Origin: Peptacetobacter sp.
GTDB lineage: Bacteria; Bacillota; Clostridia; Peptostreptococcales; Peptostreptococcaceae
Assembly (NCBI RefSeq): GCF_029264495.1
Contig: NZ_JARIBH010000019.1
Span: 79,140-143,139 of the forward strand
Length of the DNA stretch: 64,000 bases
Reading direction: 5' to 3'
The notes under the pieces were generated by a model, which was not told the DNA's origin, ran no database searches, and saw nothing but the letters and a program-made list of their open reading frames with translations. Below, piece after piece: positions 28,801 through 38,056 of this stretch. Position numbers and translations under genes: made by a program. The first letter of the stretch is position 1, and every line of letters begins with the position of its first letter.

Positions 28801-30151
28801 AGGACATGTATATAGAGCTGGAACAATAGGAACAGTAGCAGAAAAAACAGCTTTTGGTTATGCAAAAAAATATGTAGAAGAAAGTGATATTTCTGTGCCA
28901 ACGGCTGAAGTATATAGACTTGCAGAAGGGTGTACAGGAGTTAAAAGAACATCTGGACAGCATCCAGGTGGGGTAATGGTTATACCAGATTATAAAGATG
29001 TTTTTGATTTTACTCCTATTCAATATCCAGCAAATGATGTTGACTGTGGTGTAATAACAACGCATTTTGATTATCATTCTATAAGTGGGAGAATTTTAAA
29101 ACTAGATATACTTGGACACGATGGACCTACAATTATAAGAATGCTTGAAGATATAACAGGAATAACAATAACAGATATTCCATTAGATGATCCTGAAACT
29201 ATGTCTTTATTTACATCAACAAAAGCATTAGGTGTAAAACCAGAAGACATCGATTGTGAAATCGGATGCTTGGCTATTCCAGAATTTGGAACAAAATTTG
29301 TTAGACAAATGCTTTTAGATACAAAACCAACCACTTTTGCAGAACTTGTAAGAATATCAGGATTATCACATGGTACTGATGTTTGGGTAAACAATGCACA
29401 AGATTTAGTGAAAGAAAATATTGTTGGATTAAAAGATGTTATATCGACAAGAGATGATATAATGAACTATTTGATATTTAAAGGTCTTCCACCTAAAATG
29501 AGTTTTACAATAATGGAAAGTGTAAGAAAAGGTAGAGGTTTAAAACCTGAACATGAAAAAACTATGAGAGAAAACAATGTACCAGAGTGGTATATAAATT
29601 CTTGTAAAAAAATTAAATATATGTTCCCTAAAGCACATGCTGTTGCGTATGTTATGACGTCTTTTAGATTGGCGTATTGTAAAGTACATTATCCTGAAGC
29701 TTTCTATGCCACATATTTTACAACAAAAGTAGAGGATTTTGATGCAGATCTTATAATAAAAGGATATGATGCAATAAAAGCAAAGAAAAAAGAAATAGAA
29801 GAATTAGGAAATGAAGCTACTCAAAAAGAAAAGGGTATGTATATTATCTTAGAAGTAGCACAAGAAATGTATGCAAGGGGAATAAAAATAGCTCCAGTTG
29901 ATATTTACAAATCATCTGCATCTGAGTTTGAAGTTGTAGAAAAAGGTCTTTTAAGACCACCAATGACAGCTCTTCAAGGAGTTGGAGAAAATGCTGCTAT
30001 ACATATTGAAGAAGAAAGAAAAAATGGTGAGTTTATTTCCAAAGAAGATTTTAGAAAAAGAACAAAGATTTCTAGAACGGTTGTAGAAACTTTAGATAAA
30101 CATGGAGCATTAGGAAATATGAGCGATAAAGACCAACTATCTTTATTTTAA
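25853..30151 (+). CDS. polC: DNA polymerase III alpha subunit, PolC type
   Basis: Main replicative polymerase of low-GC Gram-positives. In order: N-terminal domains and OB fold (to about residue 320), the first part of the PHP domain (ELHAHTQMSSMDAI), an inserted DEDDh 3'-5' proofreading exonuclease (VVFDLETTGFSN near residue 418, HHRAVDDAEAT near 560), the rest of PHP, a four-cysteine zinc motif (CPNKNC, CPKCG), and the polymerase core with EPDIDLNFSG near 960. I choose TTG 25853 because AGGAGAG lies just upstream; a reading from 25829 starts before it. 1432 residues, as expected. Confidence 0.98.
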   Translation: MENLKECMIKMDINNTSLMNKMENVYIKKVIYFKENKTVYFYLTSKDIVLYEHLRRVQREIKDKNKYFRDIKFKIEYTGFERKSEKDIIKKYWVNIVYILKQLCPSIAGWQKDIEYLCIEHKLKIKIPKSIFYKRIMEKNIVNILKHTISEELGLDLEIEIESAIDEKIDKEKIVNKIESEFNEKVLIIEKENRNSNNDIEESGYVIKDEKDENMIYGEDVNSLTEKISSLDNNSGTVGIEGTIFNIETKELRNGKILLMIMITDYTSSITCKLFLTDTNKDWVLKKISKGMYVKIKGDVLYDTFQREISMTISGIRKEERIERKDLSDEKRVELHAHTQMSSMDAICSVKSLIARAAKWGHKAIAITDHGVVQGFPDAMNAAKKEGIKVLYGVEGYLTEDNKDAIEDANDELLSQEFVVFDLETTGFSNINDKITEIGAVKIKDFKIVDRFSELINPQKDISYKIQELTGITNEMVKDKPTIEEILPKFMEFVGEDVLVAHNADFDTGFIMQKCIEQGIEYKNKKIDTLMLARIMLPNLKRYKLDKVAKEVGVQLLNHHRAVDDAEATANIFIKFLERLRKQGVEKLSDVNKVLGKVDYTKLKAHHITLIAKNQIGIKNLYKIVSDAHIEHFYRSPRILQSVLEKNREGIIVGSACEAGVVYEAAKKRLPNNEMEKIVAPYDYLEIMPIDNNRFMIENGEVKDEEELKEINKRIVEVAKKFGKIPVATGDVHFLDKHDAILRRVLKVSQGFKLDDEETYLHFRTTDEMLEEFSYLGKELAYEVVVKNTNLIADMVEDVKPIPDETYPPIIEGSDVELREMCYKKARDIYGDKLPEIVEKRLDRELNSIIGNGYAVMYIIAQKLVAKSLSDGYLVGSRGSVGSSFAATMSDITEVNPLPAHYVCPNKNCKYSYFYEIGEWGSGIDLPDKICPKCGEKLIKNGHDIPFEVFLGFEGDKEPDIDLNFSGSYQPTIHKYTEELFGKGHVYRAGTIGTVAEKTAFGYAKKYVEESDISVPTAEVYRLAEGCTGVKRTSGQHPGGVMVIPDYKDVFDFTPIQYPANDVDCGVITTHFDYHSISGRILKLDILGHDGPTIIRMLEDITGITITDIPLDDPETMSLFTSTKALGVKPEDIDCEIGCLAIPEFGTKFVRQMLLDTKPTTFAELVRISGLSHGTDVWVNNAQDLVKENIVGLKDVISTRDDIMNYLIFKGLPPKMSFTIMESVRKGRGLKPEHEKTMRENNVPEWYINSCKKIKYMFPKAHAVAYVMTSFRLAYCKVHYPEAFYATYFTTKVEDFDADLIIKGYDAIKAKKKEIEELGNEATQKEKGMYIILEVAQEMYARGIKIAPVDIYKSSASEFEVVEKGLLRPPMTALQGVGENAAIHIEEERKNGEFISKEDFRKRTKISRTVVETLDKHGALGNMSDKDQLSLF

Positions 30152-30158
30152 TTAATTA

Positions 30159-30195
30159 TTGACAAAACTTGCAAATACAATAAATTTATGATAAT
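30159..30195 (+). promoter_or_regulatory. candidate promoter of the rimP-nusA-infB operon
   Basis: TTGACA (30159-30164) lies upstream of TATGATAAT (30187-30195), but the spacing is 22 bp or more. TTGCAA (30169-30174) with GATAAT (30190-30195) at 15 bp is the alternative. The exact promoter is unresolved. Confidence 0.4.
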
Positions 30196-30224
30196 ATATA
30201 AATTAATACAGTTTATCTTTTACA

Positions 30225-30263
30225 GGGAAAGGAAGAGTGAGGCAGTGGTTCTCACTCTTTTTT
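30225..30263 (+). promoter_or_regulatory. terminator-like hairpin in the rimP leader
   Basis: GGGAAAGGAAGAGTGAG leads into a 9-bp stem, AAGAGTGAG (30233-30241) with CTCACTCTT (30251-30259), a 9-nt loop and six Ts to 30263. It lies between the likely promoter and rimP, so it would act as an attenuator for the operon. NusA, encoded downstream, is itself a termination/antitermination factor. polC could also end here. Confidence 0.7.
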
Positions 30264-30312
30264 ATGGAAAAAGAAAGAAAAAATTACAATTGAATAAGGA
30301 GGATAGATAATA

Positions 30313-30777
30313 ATGAGAAAAAATGAAATAGTTGCCAAAGTTGAAGAGTTTGTAACTGCTATAACTGATGAAAAAGGCTTTGAAACAGTAGATGTAGAAT
30401 ATGTAAAAGAAGCAGGTCAGTATTATTTAAGAGTATATATAGATAAAGAAGGTGGTATATCTCTTAATGAATGTGAAGAAGTTAGTAGAGAACTAAGTCC
30501 AAAACTTGATGAAAATGACTTTATAGAAGAAAATTATTATCTAGAAGTATCTTCTCCAGGAATTGATAGAGCACTAAAAAGAGATAAAGAGTTTGTAAAA
30601 TACAAAGGTAGAGATGTAGAAATCAAACTTTATAAAGCTATTGATGGTGTTAAACAGTTTGAAGGGGAATTAGTAGGATTAGATGATGAAAATAATATAG
30701 TTGTTATAATAAATAATGAAGAAGTAAAATTTAATAGAAAGGATGTTGCAATTATAAGATTAGCTATAAAATTCTAA
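30313..30777 (+). CDS. rimP: ribosome maturation factor RimP
   Basis: Needed for 30S subunit assembly. The N-terminal part has the YYLRVYIDKEGGISLNECEE and LSPKLDE segments and the EVSSPGIDRAL signature; the C-terminal SH3-like domain follows. 154 residues, a normal length. ATG 30313 with AAGGAGG. First gene of the translation operon and separated from nusA by 25 nt. Confidence 0.96.
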   Translation: MRKNEIVAKVEEFVTAITDEKGFETVDVEYVKEAGQYYLRVYIDKEGGISLNECEEVSRELSPKLDENDFIEENYYLEVSSPGIDRALKRDKEFVKYKGRDVEIKLYKAIDGVKQFEGELVGLDDENNIVVIINNEEVKFNRKDVAIIRLAIKF

Positions 30778-30802
30778 TTTTAGTAATGCACGAGGAGGAA
30801 AA

Positions 30803-31984
30803 ATGAATCAGGAGTTTTTAAACGCATTAAATGAAATCGTAGAAAACAAAGGTATAGACAAAGAAGTATTAATAGAAACTATAGAACAAGCTTTATTAAC
30901 AGCTTATAAGAAAAACTTTGGACAGGCACAAAATGTAGAAGTTGAATTTGATAGAGAAAATGGAGATATAAAAGTATACTCTACTAGAGAAGTAGTTGAT
31001 GAATCTAACTATTATGATAGTTTCCTAGAAATAGAACTTACAGAAGCTAGAAAAATAAGTCCAAGTTATGAAATAGGTGACATAATAAGAAATGAAGTTA
31101 CTCCAAGTAATTTTGGAAGAATAGCAGCACAGACAGCTAAACAAGTTGTTGTTCAGAGATTAAGAGAAGCAGAAAGAGAAATAGTATACAATGAATTTAT
31201 GGAAAGAGAAAGTGAAATAGTAGATGGTGAAATAACTAGAGCTACTCCAAGCGTTGTATATGTTGACCTTGGTAAAATAGAAGGTGTAATGACTCAAAGT
31301 GAAAAAATAGATAAAGAAGTATATAAAGAAGGACAAAGAATAAAAGTTTATGTTGTAGAAGTTAAAAAAGGAAGCAAAGGTCCTCAGATAATTATATCTA
31401 GAAGTAATCCAGGTCTTGTAAAAAGATTATTTGAATTAGAAGTTCCTGAAATTGAACAAGGTATAGTTCAGATAAAATCAATAGCAAGAGAAGCAGGTTC
31501 AAGAACAAAAATGGCAGTTAAATCATTAGATGAAAAAATAGATCCAATTGGTGCTTGTGTAGGACCAAAAGGTTCAAGAGTTAAAAACATAGTTGATGAA
31601 CTTGGAGATGAAAAAATAGATATAATAAAATATAGTGATGATTATGCTGAATTTATATCAGCATCATTAAGTCCATCAAAAGTTGTTAAAGTAGATGTAA
31701 ATGAAGATGAAAAATCAGCATTAGTAGTAGTTCCAGATTATCAGCTTTCATTAGCTATAGGTAAAGATGGACAAAATGCTAGATTAGCTGCAAAACTTAC
31801 TGGATGGAAAATAGATATAAAAAGCGAATCTCAGTATGAAGAAGAATTAGCTAATGGAGTATATGACAAAAAAGAAGAGTCAGAAATAAGTGATGAACTT
31901 AATGAATTTATTGATGAAGAAATATTTGAATCAGTAGAAGAAGATTTAAAATTCGATGAAATAGAAGATAGTATAGAAGAATAA
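30803..31984 (+). CDS. nusA: transcription termination/antitermination factor NusA
   Basis: RNA polymerase-associated factor. The N-terminal polymerase-binding domain is followed by an S1 domain (DGEITRATPSVVYVDLGKIE) and two KH domains (CVGPKGSRVKNIVDELGDE and LAIGKDGQNARLAAKLTGW). The C terminus is short and acidic, without the acidic repeats of E. coli NusA, as usual in Firmicutes. 393 residues. ATG 30803 with GAGGAGG. Lies between rimP and ylxR. Confidence 0.97.
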   Translation: MNQEFLNALNEIVENKGIDKEVLIETIEQALLTAYKKNFGQAQNVEVEFDRENGDIKVYSTREVVDESNYYDSFLEIELTEARKISPSYEIGDIIRNEVTPSNFGRIAAQTAKQVVVQRLREAEREIVYNEFMERESEIVDGEITRATPSVVYVDLGKIEGVMTQSEKIDKEVYKEGQRIKVYVVEVKKGSKGPQIIISRSNPGLVKRLFELEVPEIEQGIVQIKSIAREAGSRTKMAVKSLDEKIDPIGACVGPKGSRVKNIVDELGDEKIDIIKYSDDYAEFISASLSPSKVVKVDVNEDEKSALVVVPDYQLSLAIGKDGQNARLAAKLTGWKIDIKSESQYEEELANGVYDKKEESEISDELNEFIDEEIFESVEEDLKFDEIEDSIEE

Positions 31985-32008
31985 TATATTAAATGAGGAG
32001 GGATGACT

Positions 32009-32281
32009 TTGCAGAAAGTAAAAAAAATACCTCAAAGAAAATGTATAGCATGTCAAGATAGAGATTCTAAAAAAGGTCTTATAAGAATTGTTAAAAATAA
32101 AGAGGGCGAAATATTTTTAGATCCAACAGGCAAAGCAAATGGAAGAGGGGCTTATATTTGTAAAAGTTCTGAATGTCTAAAAAAAGCTATAAAAAGCAAA
32201 GCACTAAATAGAGCTTTTAAAATGGAAGTACCAGATGAAATATATGAACGTTTACTTATGGAGTTAGAAAACAATGAATAA
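32009..32281 (+). CDS. ylxR: YlxR/RnpM family RNA-binding protein
   Basis: Small basic protein of the YlxR family, reported in Bacillus subtilis as an RNase P modulator (RnpM). Typical pieces: IPQRKCIACQDRDSKKGLIRIV, GRGAYICKSSECLKKAIK. I prefer TTG 32009: GAGGAGG (31995-32001) is 7 nt upstream, whereas the ATG at 32003 nearly touches that site. 90 residues. The stop overlaps the start of the next gene. Confidence 0.92.
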   Translation: MQKVKKIPQRKCIACQDRDSKKGLIRIVKNKEGEIFLDPTGKANGRGAYICKSSECLKKAIKSKALNRAFKMEVPDEIYERLLMELENNE

Positions 32282-32591
32282 TACATCTAAGAAAAAAGTA
32301 ATGTCTCTATTAGGTCTAGCTACTAGAGCTAGAAAAGTTGTATCTGGAGATGATACAACACTTCAAGATTTAAAAAAAGGTAAAGTATTTTTAGTTATAG
32401 TTGCTACAGATGCATCAGATAATACTAAAAAGCTTTTTAGAGATAAATCATCTTTTAGAAATATAAAGATGATAGAATATGGAACAAAAGAAGAAATAGG
32501 AAATGCAATCGGGAAATCTTTTAGAGCTGTTATAGGTGTAGAAGATAAAGGATTTGCAAACAGGTTAGAAGAATTAATAGAAGAAATTTAA
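32274..32591 (+). CDS. ylxQ: ribosomal L7Ae-like RNA-binding protein (YlxQ)
   Basis: K-turn-binding L7Ae/L30e-fold protein. Family segments: [36 protein letters not shown] and the [20 protein letters not shown] stretch. 105 residues. ATG 32274 overlaps the ylxR stop by 8 nt, which implies coupled translation. Its place between ylxR and infB is conserved in Firmicutes. The bound RNA is not known from this sequence. Confidence 0.93.
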   Translation: MNNTSKKKVMSLLGLATRARKVVSGDDTTLQDLKKGKVFLVIVATDASDNTKKLFRDKSSFRNIKMIEYGTKEEIGNAIGKSFRAVIGVEDKGFANRLEELIEEI

Positions 32592-32607
32592 TATAGGGGG
32601 TGGTCTT

Positions 32608-34539
32608 GTGACAACAAGCGTAAACCAATTAGCAGAAGAATTAAGAATATCAAGTGAAGAGTTAATAGAAAAATTAGCTGCTTATGATATAGAAGTATCA
32701 AGTGAAGATGACGTTCTTGAAGGAGAAGAATTTGAGCTTGCATATGAAATGATAAAAGAAGAAATAAGAGCTGAAAGAGGAAATGTAATATCAATTAATG
32801 GAAAAATAACTGTACAGGATTTAGCAAATGAAATGGATAAAACTGTATCAGAAGTAATAAAAGAACTTATGATGATGGGTACAATGGCTACAATAAATCA
32901 AGAAATAAGTTTTGAAATAGCTTCATTAGTTGCTACAAAATTCGGATTTGAACTTACTACAGTAGATGATACTGAAACAGAAGATGAAATAGAAAAATTA
33001 ATGGAAATAGAAGAAGATAAAGAAGAAGATTTAAAACCTAGACCACCAGTAGTAACAGTTATGGGACATGTTGACCATGGTAAAACTTCATTACTAGATG
33101 CAATAAGAAAGACAAATGTTACAAAAGGTGAAGCAGGGGGTATAACTCAGCATATAGGGGCTTCAGAAGTAAAAATAAATGGACAGAAAATAGTATTCCT
33201 AGATACTCCAGGACACGAAGCTTTCACATCTATGAGAGCAAGAGGTGCTCAGGTTACAGATATAGCAATATTAGTTGTTGCAGCAGATGATGGTATAATG
33301 CCACAGACTGTAGAAGCAATAAACCATGCAAAAGCAGCAGAAGTACCACTAATAGTAGCTATAAATAAAATAGATAAAGAAGGAGCAAACCCAGATAGAG
33401 TAAAACAAGAACTTTCAGAACATGGACTTCTTGTAGAAGACTGGGGTGGAGATGTTATAGCAGTTCCAGTTTCAGCTAAGAAAAATGAAGGTATAGATCA
33501 TTTATTAGAAATGGTTTTACTAGTTGCAGAAATGGAAGAATTAAAAGCAAATCCAGATAAAAGAGCTGTTGGTACAGTAATAGAAGCTCAGCTTGATAAA
33601 GGTAGAGGACCAGTTGCTACAGTACTTGTTCAAGGTGGTACTTTAAGAGTTGGAGATCCAATAGTAGCAGGAGTTGCAAGTGGTAAAGTTAGAGCTATGA
33701 TAAACTCAAAAGGAAAAAGAGTGAAAGTTGCAGGTCCTTCAACAGCTGTTGAAATACTTGGTCTTTCTGATGTTCCTCAGGGTGGAGACCAATTTGTAGA
33801 AGTAACAAGTGATAAAGTAGCTAGAAGTATAGCTGAAAAAAGACAACAGCAACAAAGAGAAGAAATGTTAAAATCAAGTCAGAGATTATCACTTGACGAT
33901 CTATTCAACCAGATGAATGATGGATTAAAAGAACTTAATATAGTAATAAAAGCAGATGTTCAGGGTTCTGTTCAGGCAGTGAAACAGTCATTAGAAAGAT
34001 TATCTAATGATGAAGTACAGGTTAAAGCAATACATGGTGGTGTTGGTGCTATAACAGAAACAGATGTACTTCTAGCTGCAGCATCTAATGCTATAATAAT
34101 AGGATTCAATGTTAGACCAGTATCAGGTGCAGAATCATTAGCTGAAAAAGAAAATGTAGATATGAGAACATATACAATAATATATAAAGCTATAGAAGAT
34201 ATACAGGCTGCTATGTGTGGTATGCTTGATCCAGATATAATAGATGAAGATACAGGTAAAGCAGAAATAAGAGAAACTTATAAAATATCTGGTGTAGGAA
34301 CAGTTGCTGGATGTTATGTAACAAGTGGTAAAATATATAGAAATTCTAAAGCTAGAATAGTAAGAGATGGTATAATCGTACATGAATGTGAATTAGCTGC
34401 TCTTAGAAGATTCAAAGATGATGTAAAAGAAGTTGCAGAAGGATACGAATGCGGTATGAGTTTTGTAAACTATAACGATATAAAAGAAGGCGATATAGTT
34501 GAAGCTTATATAACTAAAGAAGTTGAAAGAACATTATAA
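32608..34539 (+). CDS. infB: translation initiation factor IF-2
   Basis: GTPase that brings initiator tRNA to the 30S subunit. Two short N-terminal IF2 helical modules ([19 protein letters not shown], then [21 protein letters not shown]) precede the G domain, with [29 protein letters not shown] and NKID. Domains II-IV follow. The start is GTG 32608 with GGGGGTGG upstream. 643 residues, shorter than B. subtilis IF-2 (about 716) because the N-terminal linker is reduced. Confidence 0.98.
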   Translation: MTTSVNQLAEELRISSEELIEKLAAYDIEVSSEDDVLEGEEFELAYEMIKEEIRAERGNVISINGKITVQDLANEMDKTVSEVIKELMMMGTMATINQEISFEIASLVATKFGFELTTVDDTETEDEIEKLMEIEEDKEEDLKPRPPVVTVMGHVDHGKTSLLDAIRKTNVTKGEAGGITQHIGASEVKINGQKIVFLDTPGHEAFTSMRARGAQVTDIAILVVAADDGIMPQTVEAINHAKAAEVPLIVAINKIDKEGANPDRVKQELSEHGLLVEDWGGDVIAVPVSAKKNEGIDHLLEMVLLVAEMEELKANPDKRAVGTVIEAQLDKGRGPVATVLVQGGTLRVGDPIVAGVASGKVRAMINSKGKRVKVAGPSTAVEILGLSDVPQGGDQFVEVTSDKVARSIAEKRQQQQREEMLKSSQRLSLDDLFNQMNDGLKELNIVIKADVQGSVQAVKQSLERLSNDEVQVKAIHGGVGAITETDVLLAAASNAIIIGFNVRPVSGAESLAEKENVDMRTYTIIYKAIEDIQAAMCGMLDPDIIDEDTGKAEIRETYKISGVGTVAGCYVTSGKIYRNSKARIVRDGIIVHECELAALRRFKDDVKEVAEGYECGMSFVNYNDIKEGDIVEAYITKEVERTL

Positions 34540-34631
34540 GAAATGTTAAGATGTTTCTCTTAATTTTAGAGGATTAAACATATTTGAATCGGCTGTGAAA
34601 TTAAAAATATAATAGGAAAGAGGTCGAAGAT

Positions 34632-35015
34632 ATGACATCATATAATAGAACAAGAAGAATATCAGAAGAAATAAAAAAAATAATAGGACAAATGTTAATA
34701 AATGGAATAAAAGATCCTAGAATAACATCTATGATAAGTGTAACAGATGTTGATGTTACTAATGATTTAAGATATGCATTTGTATATGTTAGTTTATTAG
34801 GTGGAAATGAAGAAGAATCTCTTGCTGGATTAAAAAGTGCAGCAGGCTATATAAGAAGAGAAGTTGGAAGAAAAGTAAAACTTAGATACATTCCAGAAAT
34901 AGTATTTAAAATAGATGATTCTATAGAAAGAGGAATGTATATGGATAGTCTGATTAAAAAAGTTCAGGAAACTGATGCAGCAAACAGCGAAGAGGTAGAG
35001 GAAGATGAAGAATAA
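34632..35015 (+). CDS. rbfA: ribosome-binding factor A
   Basis: 30S assembly and cold-adaptation factor with a KH-like fold. Family features: RTRRISEEIKKIIGQMLING at the N terminus, DPRITSMISVTDVDVTNDL, AFVYVSLLG, and the LRYIPEIVFKIDDSIERG end. 127 residues, with an acidic tail. ATG 34632 with AGAGG. It overlaps nrnA by 11 nt. Confidence 0.95.
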   Translation: MTSYNRTRRISEEIKKIIGQMLINGIKDPRITSMISVTDVDVTNDLRYAFVYVSLLGGNEEESLAGLKSAAGYIRREVGRKVKLRYIPEIVFKIDDSIERGMYMDSLIKKVQETDAANSEEVEEDEE

Positions 35016-36009
35016 TTTTATTCAACAAATAGATAATGTGATAAAGTGCATTGAAGAAAACAATGAATTTGTACTAACATCACATGTAAGTCCAGATGGA
35101 GATAATATTGGTTCTACATTGGGAATGCATAGATTTTTAAATAGTATTGGTAAAAAAGTATACTATGTTTTAGATGATGAGATTCCATCAAACTTAATAT
35201 TCCTTAAAGATGATATAGAAAAATTGAATTCATCAGAATTTGACACTAAAAAAGACTATATTCTAATATCTTTAGATTGTGGAGATGAAAAAAGAATTTG
35301 TACAAATGATGATATAAAAAAATATGCTAAAAAAAGAATTTGTATAGATCATCATGCTAGTAATGATGCTAGTTTTAGTGAAGTAAATTATATAGATAGT
35401 GAAGCATCATCTACATGTGAATTAGTATTTAATCTTATAAGAAGATATAGCGAGTTAAAAACAACAGATTATATAGATGAAAAAATTGCAACAAGACTTT
35501 ATGCAGGATTGTCAACAGATACTGGAAATTTCCAATATTCATCAACAAGTCCTGAAACATTTGAAATGGCAAAAATTCTTCTTGAGCATGGTGCTAAAAG
35601 AGATATGCTAATTCAAAAATTGTATCAAAGTAATTCTTTTAATTACTATAGATTACTTGGAGATGCATTAAATACATTAAAAGTAGAAAAAGCATCAACT
35701 GGAAAACTTGTTGCATCAATATCTGTATCTATAGATATGATGAAAAAACATTCTATAGGATTTAATGAAATTGATGGACTAACAACATATACTAGAGATA
35801 TAGAAAATGTAGAAGTAGGAATACTTCTAAAAGAAAAAAGAAAGGGCGAAATAAAAATAAGCCTACGTTCAAAAAATGATATAGATGTAAGCCAAATTGC
35901 TATGCAGTTTGGTGGAGGTGGACATATAAAAGCCGCTGGTTGCACAATCAATGATACTATTGAAAATGCCGAAAAAATTATAAAAGAGCGGGTTTTAAGG
36001 GCTTTTTAG
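35005..36009 (+). CDS. nrnA: bifunctional oligoribonuclease/PAP phosphatase NrnA (DHH family)
   Basis: DHH/DHHA1 phosphoesterase that degrades nanoRNA and dephosphorylates pAp. The metal-binding motifs HVSPDGDNIGS, SLDCGDEKR and DHHASND are present, and the DHHA1 domain ends in GGGGHIKAAGC. 334 residues. ATG 35005 lies within rbfA, so translation is coupled. It follows rbfA and precedes truB, a standard Firmicute order. Confidence 0.95.
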   Translation: MKNNFIQQIDNVIKCIEENNEFVLTSHVSPDGDNIGSTLGMHRFLNSIGKKVYYVLDDEIPSNLIFLKDDIEKLNSSEFDTKKDYILISLDCGDEKRICTNDDIKKYAKKRICIDHHASNDASFSEVNYIDSEASSTCELVFNLIRRYSELKTTDYIDEKIATRLYAGLSTDTGNFQYSSTSPETFEMAKILLEHGAKRDMLIQKLYQSNSFNYYRLLGDALNTLKVEKASTGKLVASISVSIDMMKKHSIGFNEIDGLTTYTRDIENVEVGILLKEKRKGEIKISLRSKNDIDVSQIAMQFGGGGHIKAAGCTINDTIENAEKIIKERVLRAF

Positions 36010-36019
36010 GATTAACTAT

Positions 36020-36928
36020 ATGGATAAGATAATAAGTATTTTAAAACCTACTGGAATGACATCAAATGATGTTGTTGGAAAAGCTAGAAAAATTTTAAAA
36101 ATTAAAAAGATAGGACATACTGGAACATTAGATCCAGATGCTGCAGGAGTTCTCCCTATTTGTATAGGGAGAGCTACTAAAGTAAGTGAACTTATTTTAA
36201 ATAAAGAAAAAGCATATATATGTGAACTAACTCTTGGTGCATCTACAGATACATACGATTCATCTGGCGAAATAGTGTTTAGAGCAAAAGAAGACTTTGA
36301 ATATAATGAAGAAGTAATAAAAAAAGCATTTGATTCTCAAAGAGGTGATATAGAACAATATCCGCCAAAATACTCTGCTTTAAAAGTAAATGGGAAAAGA
36401 ATGTGTGATTTAGTCAGAAGTGGTAGAGAAAATGAAATAGTTTTAAAACCTAGAAAAGTAACTATTAAAAAACTTGATATTTTAGATATAAATAAAAATA
36501 AAGTTAGATTTTATGTAAAATGTTCTAAAGGTACATATATTAGAAGTATATGTAATGATATAGGAGAAATCTTAGGTTGTGGAGGACATATGTCATTTTT
36601 ACTTAGAGTTTCATCAGGTAAATTCAACTTAGAAAATTCAATAACATTAGATGAATTAGAAAAATATGTAGAAGATGGAACTGTAGAAGATTATACTTTT
36701 GACATTGATTATACTTTAGATTCATATCCTAAAATAGTATTAAAAGATAATGCTGTTAAATATTATTCTAATGGTGGGATTATAGAATCATATAGATTTA
36801 GTGAAAAACACTATACAGAAAAAGATGAATATGTAAGAGTTTATAGTTGCAGTAAATTTATAGGAGTTGGAAAATTACTTAGAGAAAATGGAAAAGTTAG
36901 TGTGAAAAGTGATAAAATTTTTTCATAG
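36020..36928 (+). CDS. truB: tRNA pseudouridine(55) synthase TruB
   Basis: Makes pseudouridine 55 in the T-loop of tRNAs. Motifs: LKPTGMTSNDVVGKARK, IGHTGTLDPDAAGVLPICIG with the catalytic Asp in TLDPDA, YPPKYSALKVNGKRM and SKGTYIRSICNDIG. A C-terminal PUA-like part follows. 302 residues. ATG 36020, 10 nt after nrnA. The ribosome site (TTAGGAT) is weaker than its neighbours'. Confidence 0.96.
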   Translation: MDKIISILKPTGMTSNDVVGKARKILKIKKIGHTGTLDPDAAGVLPICIGRATKVSELILNKEKAYICELTLGASTDTYDSSGEIVFRAKEDFEYNEEVIKKAFDSQRGDIEQYPPKYSALKVNGKRMCDLVRSGRENEIVLKPRKVTIKKLDILDINKNKVRFYVKCSKGTYIRSICNDIGEILGCGGHMSFLLRVSSGKFNLENSITLDELEKYVEDGTVEDYTFDIDYTLDSYPKIVLKDNAVKYYSNGGIIESYRFSEKHYTEKDEYVRVYSCSKFIGVGKLLRENGKVSVKSDKIFS

Positions 36929-36995
36929 TCTATATAATGGACTTAGAATAAGTTAAATAAGCATATAATTCTATTAAAATTACTGGAGTATTAGT

Positions 36996-37916
36996 ATGAA
37001 AGTTATTAAAGCTATAAAAGATATAGATATTGAATATAAAACAGTTATAACAATAGGAAATTTTGATGGTATACACAGAGGTCATAAAGTTCTTATTGAA
37101 AAAACTGTCGATTATGCTAAAGAAAAAGGTATTAAAAGTGCTGTTTTTACATTTTCAAATCATCCAAGTAATTATTTTATTCATCAAAAGGTAAAGAAAA
37201 TATTAGATGAAAAAGAAAAAGTGAAATTGATAGAAGAATTAGGCGTTGATTATTTAATAGATATTCCATTTGATGAAGATATGACTAAAATATCTGCAAA
37301 AGATTTTGTTTTAGATATACTTAAAGAAAAAATCCATGTAGAAAAGATTGTTGTAGGGCATGATTTTGAATTTGCTAAGAATAAAGAGGGAAATGCAAAA
37401 TCTTTAAAAGAAATGGGATTAATTTATGGATTTGAAGTTGAAATAGTTAAGCCAATAAAAATCAACAATATCAGAGTAAGTAGTACATATATAAGAGAAT
37501 TAATATCTTCTGGACGTGTAGATGAAATAGCTGATTACTTAGGTAAAAATTATAGTATAGAAGGCGAAATAATACACGGAAAAGCAAATGGATCAAAAAT
37601 GGGATTTCCCACAGCAAACATTAAATTAAAAGAAGGAATAATCATTCCTCAGAGCGGGATTTATGCAACAAAAGTAATACTAGATGGGAAAATTTATCTT
37701 GGTGCTACAAATGTTGGAAAAAATCCTACACTGAATGGAAAAGAGATTTCGATAGAAACAAATATTTTAGATTTTAATGATAATATTTATGGGAAAATAG
37801 TAAAAGTTGAATTTTTAGAAAAGATAAGAGAAGAAAAAAAATTTAACTCACTAGAAGAGTTAAAAAATCAGATAAAAGTTGATACTGATTTTGTAAGAAA
37901 AAAATATATAAAATAA
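36996..37916 (+). CDS. ribF: bifunctional riboflavin kinase/FAD synthetase
   Basis: Converts riboflavin to FMN and then FAD. The N-terminal nucleotidyltransferase domain has TIGNFDGIHRGHKVLIEKT and later SSTYIRELISSGRVDE. The C-terminal flavokinase domain has GKANGSKMGFPTANIKL. 306 residues, a normal length. ATG 36996 with TGGAG. Last gene of the rimP operon; no clear terminator before the rpsO leader. Confidence 0.96.
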   Translation: MKVIKAIKDIDIEYKTVITIGNFDGIHRGHKVLIEKTVDYAKEKGIKSAVFTFSNHPSNYFIHQKVKKILDEKEKVKLIEELGVDYLIDIPFDEDMTKISAKDFVLDILKEKIHVEKIVVGHDFEFAKNKEGNAKSLKEMGLIYGFEVEIVKPIKINNIRVSSTYIRELISSGRVDEIADYLGKNYSIEGEIIHGKANGSKMGFPTANIKLKEGIIIPQSGIYATKVILDGKIYLGATNVGKNPTLNGKEISIETNILDFNDNIYGKIVKVEFLEKIREEKKFNSLEELKNQIKVDTDFVRKKYIK

Positions 37917-37977
37917 ATATAAAAATTTAATAAAAAATTTGCAAATATTTAAAAGATGTGTTAATATAATTAAGGTA

Positions 37978-38056
37978 ATTAACCCACACTCAGCAGTTGA
38001 ATACTCCAATCACTGCTTGGTCAAGGGCGATTAAAAAATATACGGAGGATATACAA
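37978..38056 (+). promoter_or_regulatory. rpsO leader with possible S15-binding pseudoknot
   Basis: AGCAGT (37992-37997) pairs with ACTGCT (38012-38017). The loop contains CCAA (38006-38009), which can pair with TTGG (38017-38020) just past the stem, the geometry of a pseudoknot. A GGGCGATT segment follows at about 38024-38032. S15 represses its own mRNA through structured leaders in several bacteria, so autoregulation is likely but unproven. The core is unusually GC-rich for the window. Confidence 0.6.

Noticed and set aside
37997..38056. In-frame upstream extension of rpsO from a TTG
   Set aside because: It runs through the structured leader and adds residues absent from S15; ATG 38057 has ACGGAGG.
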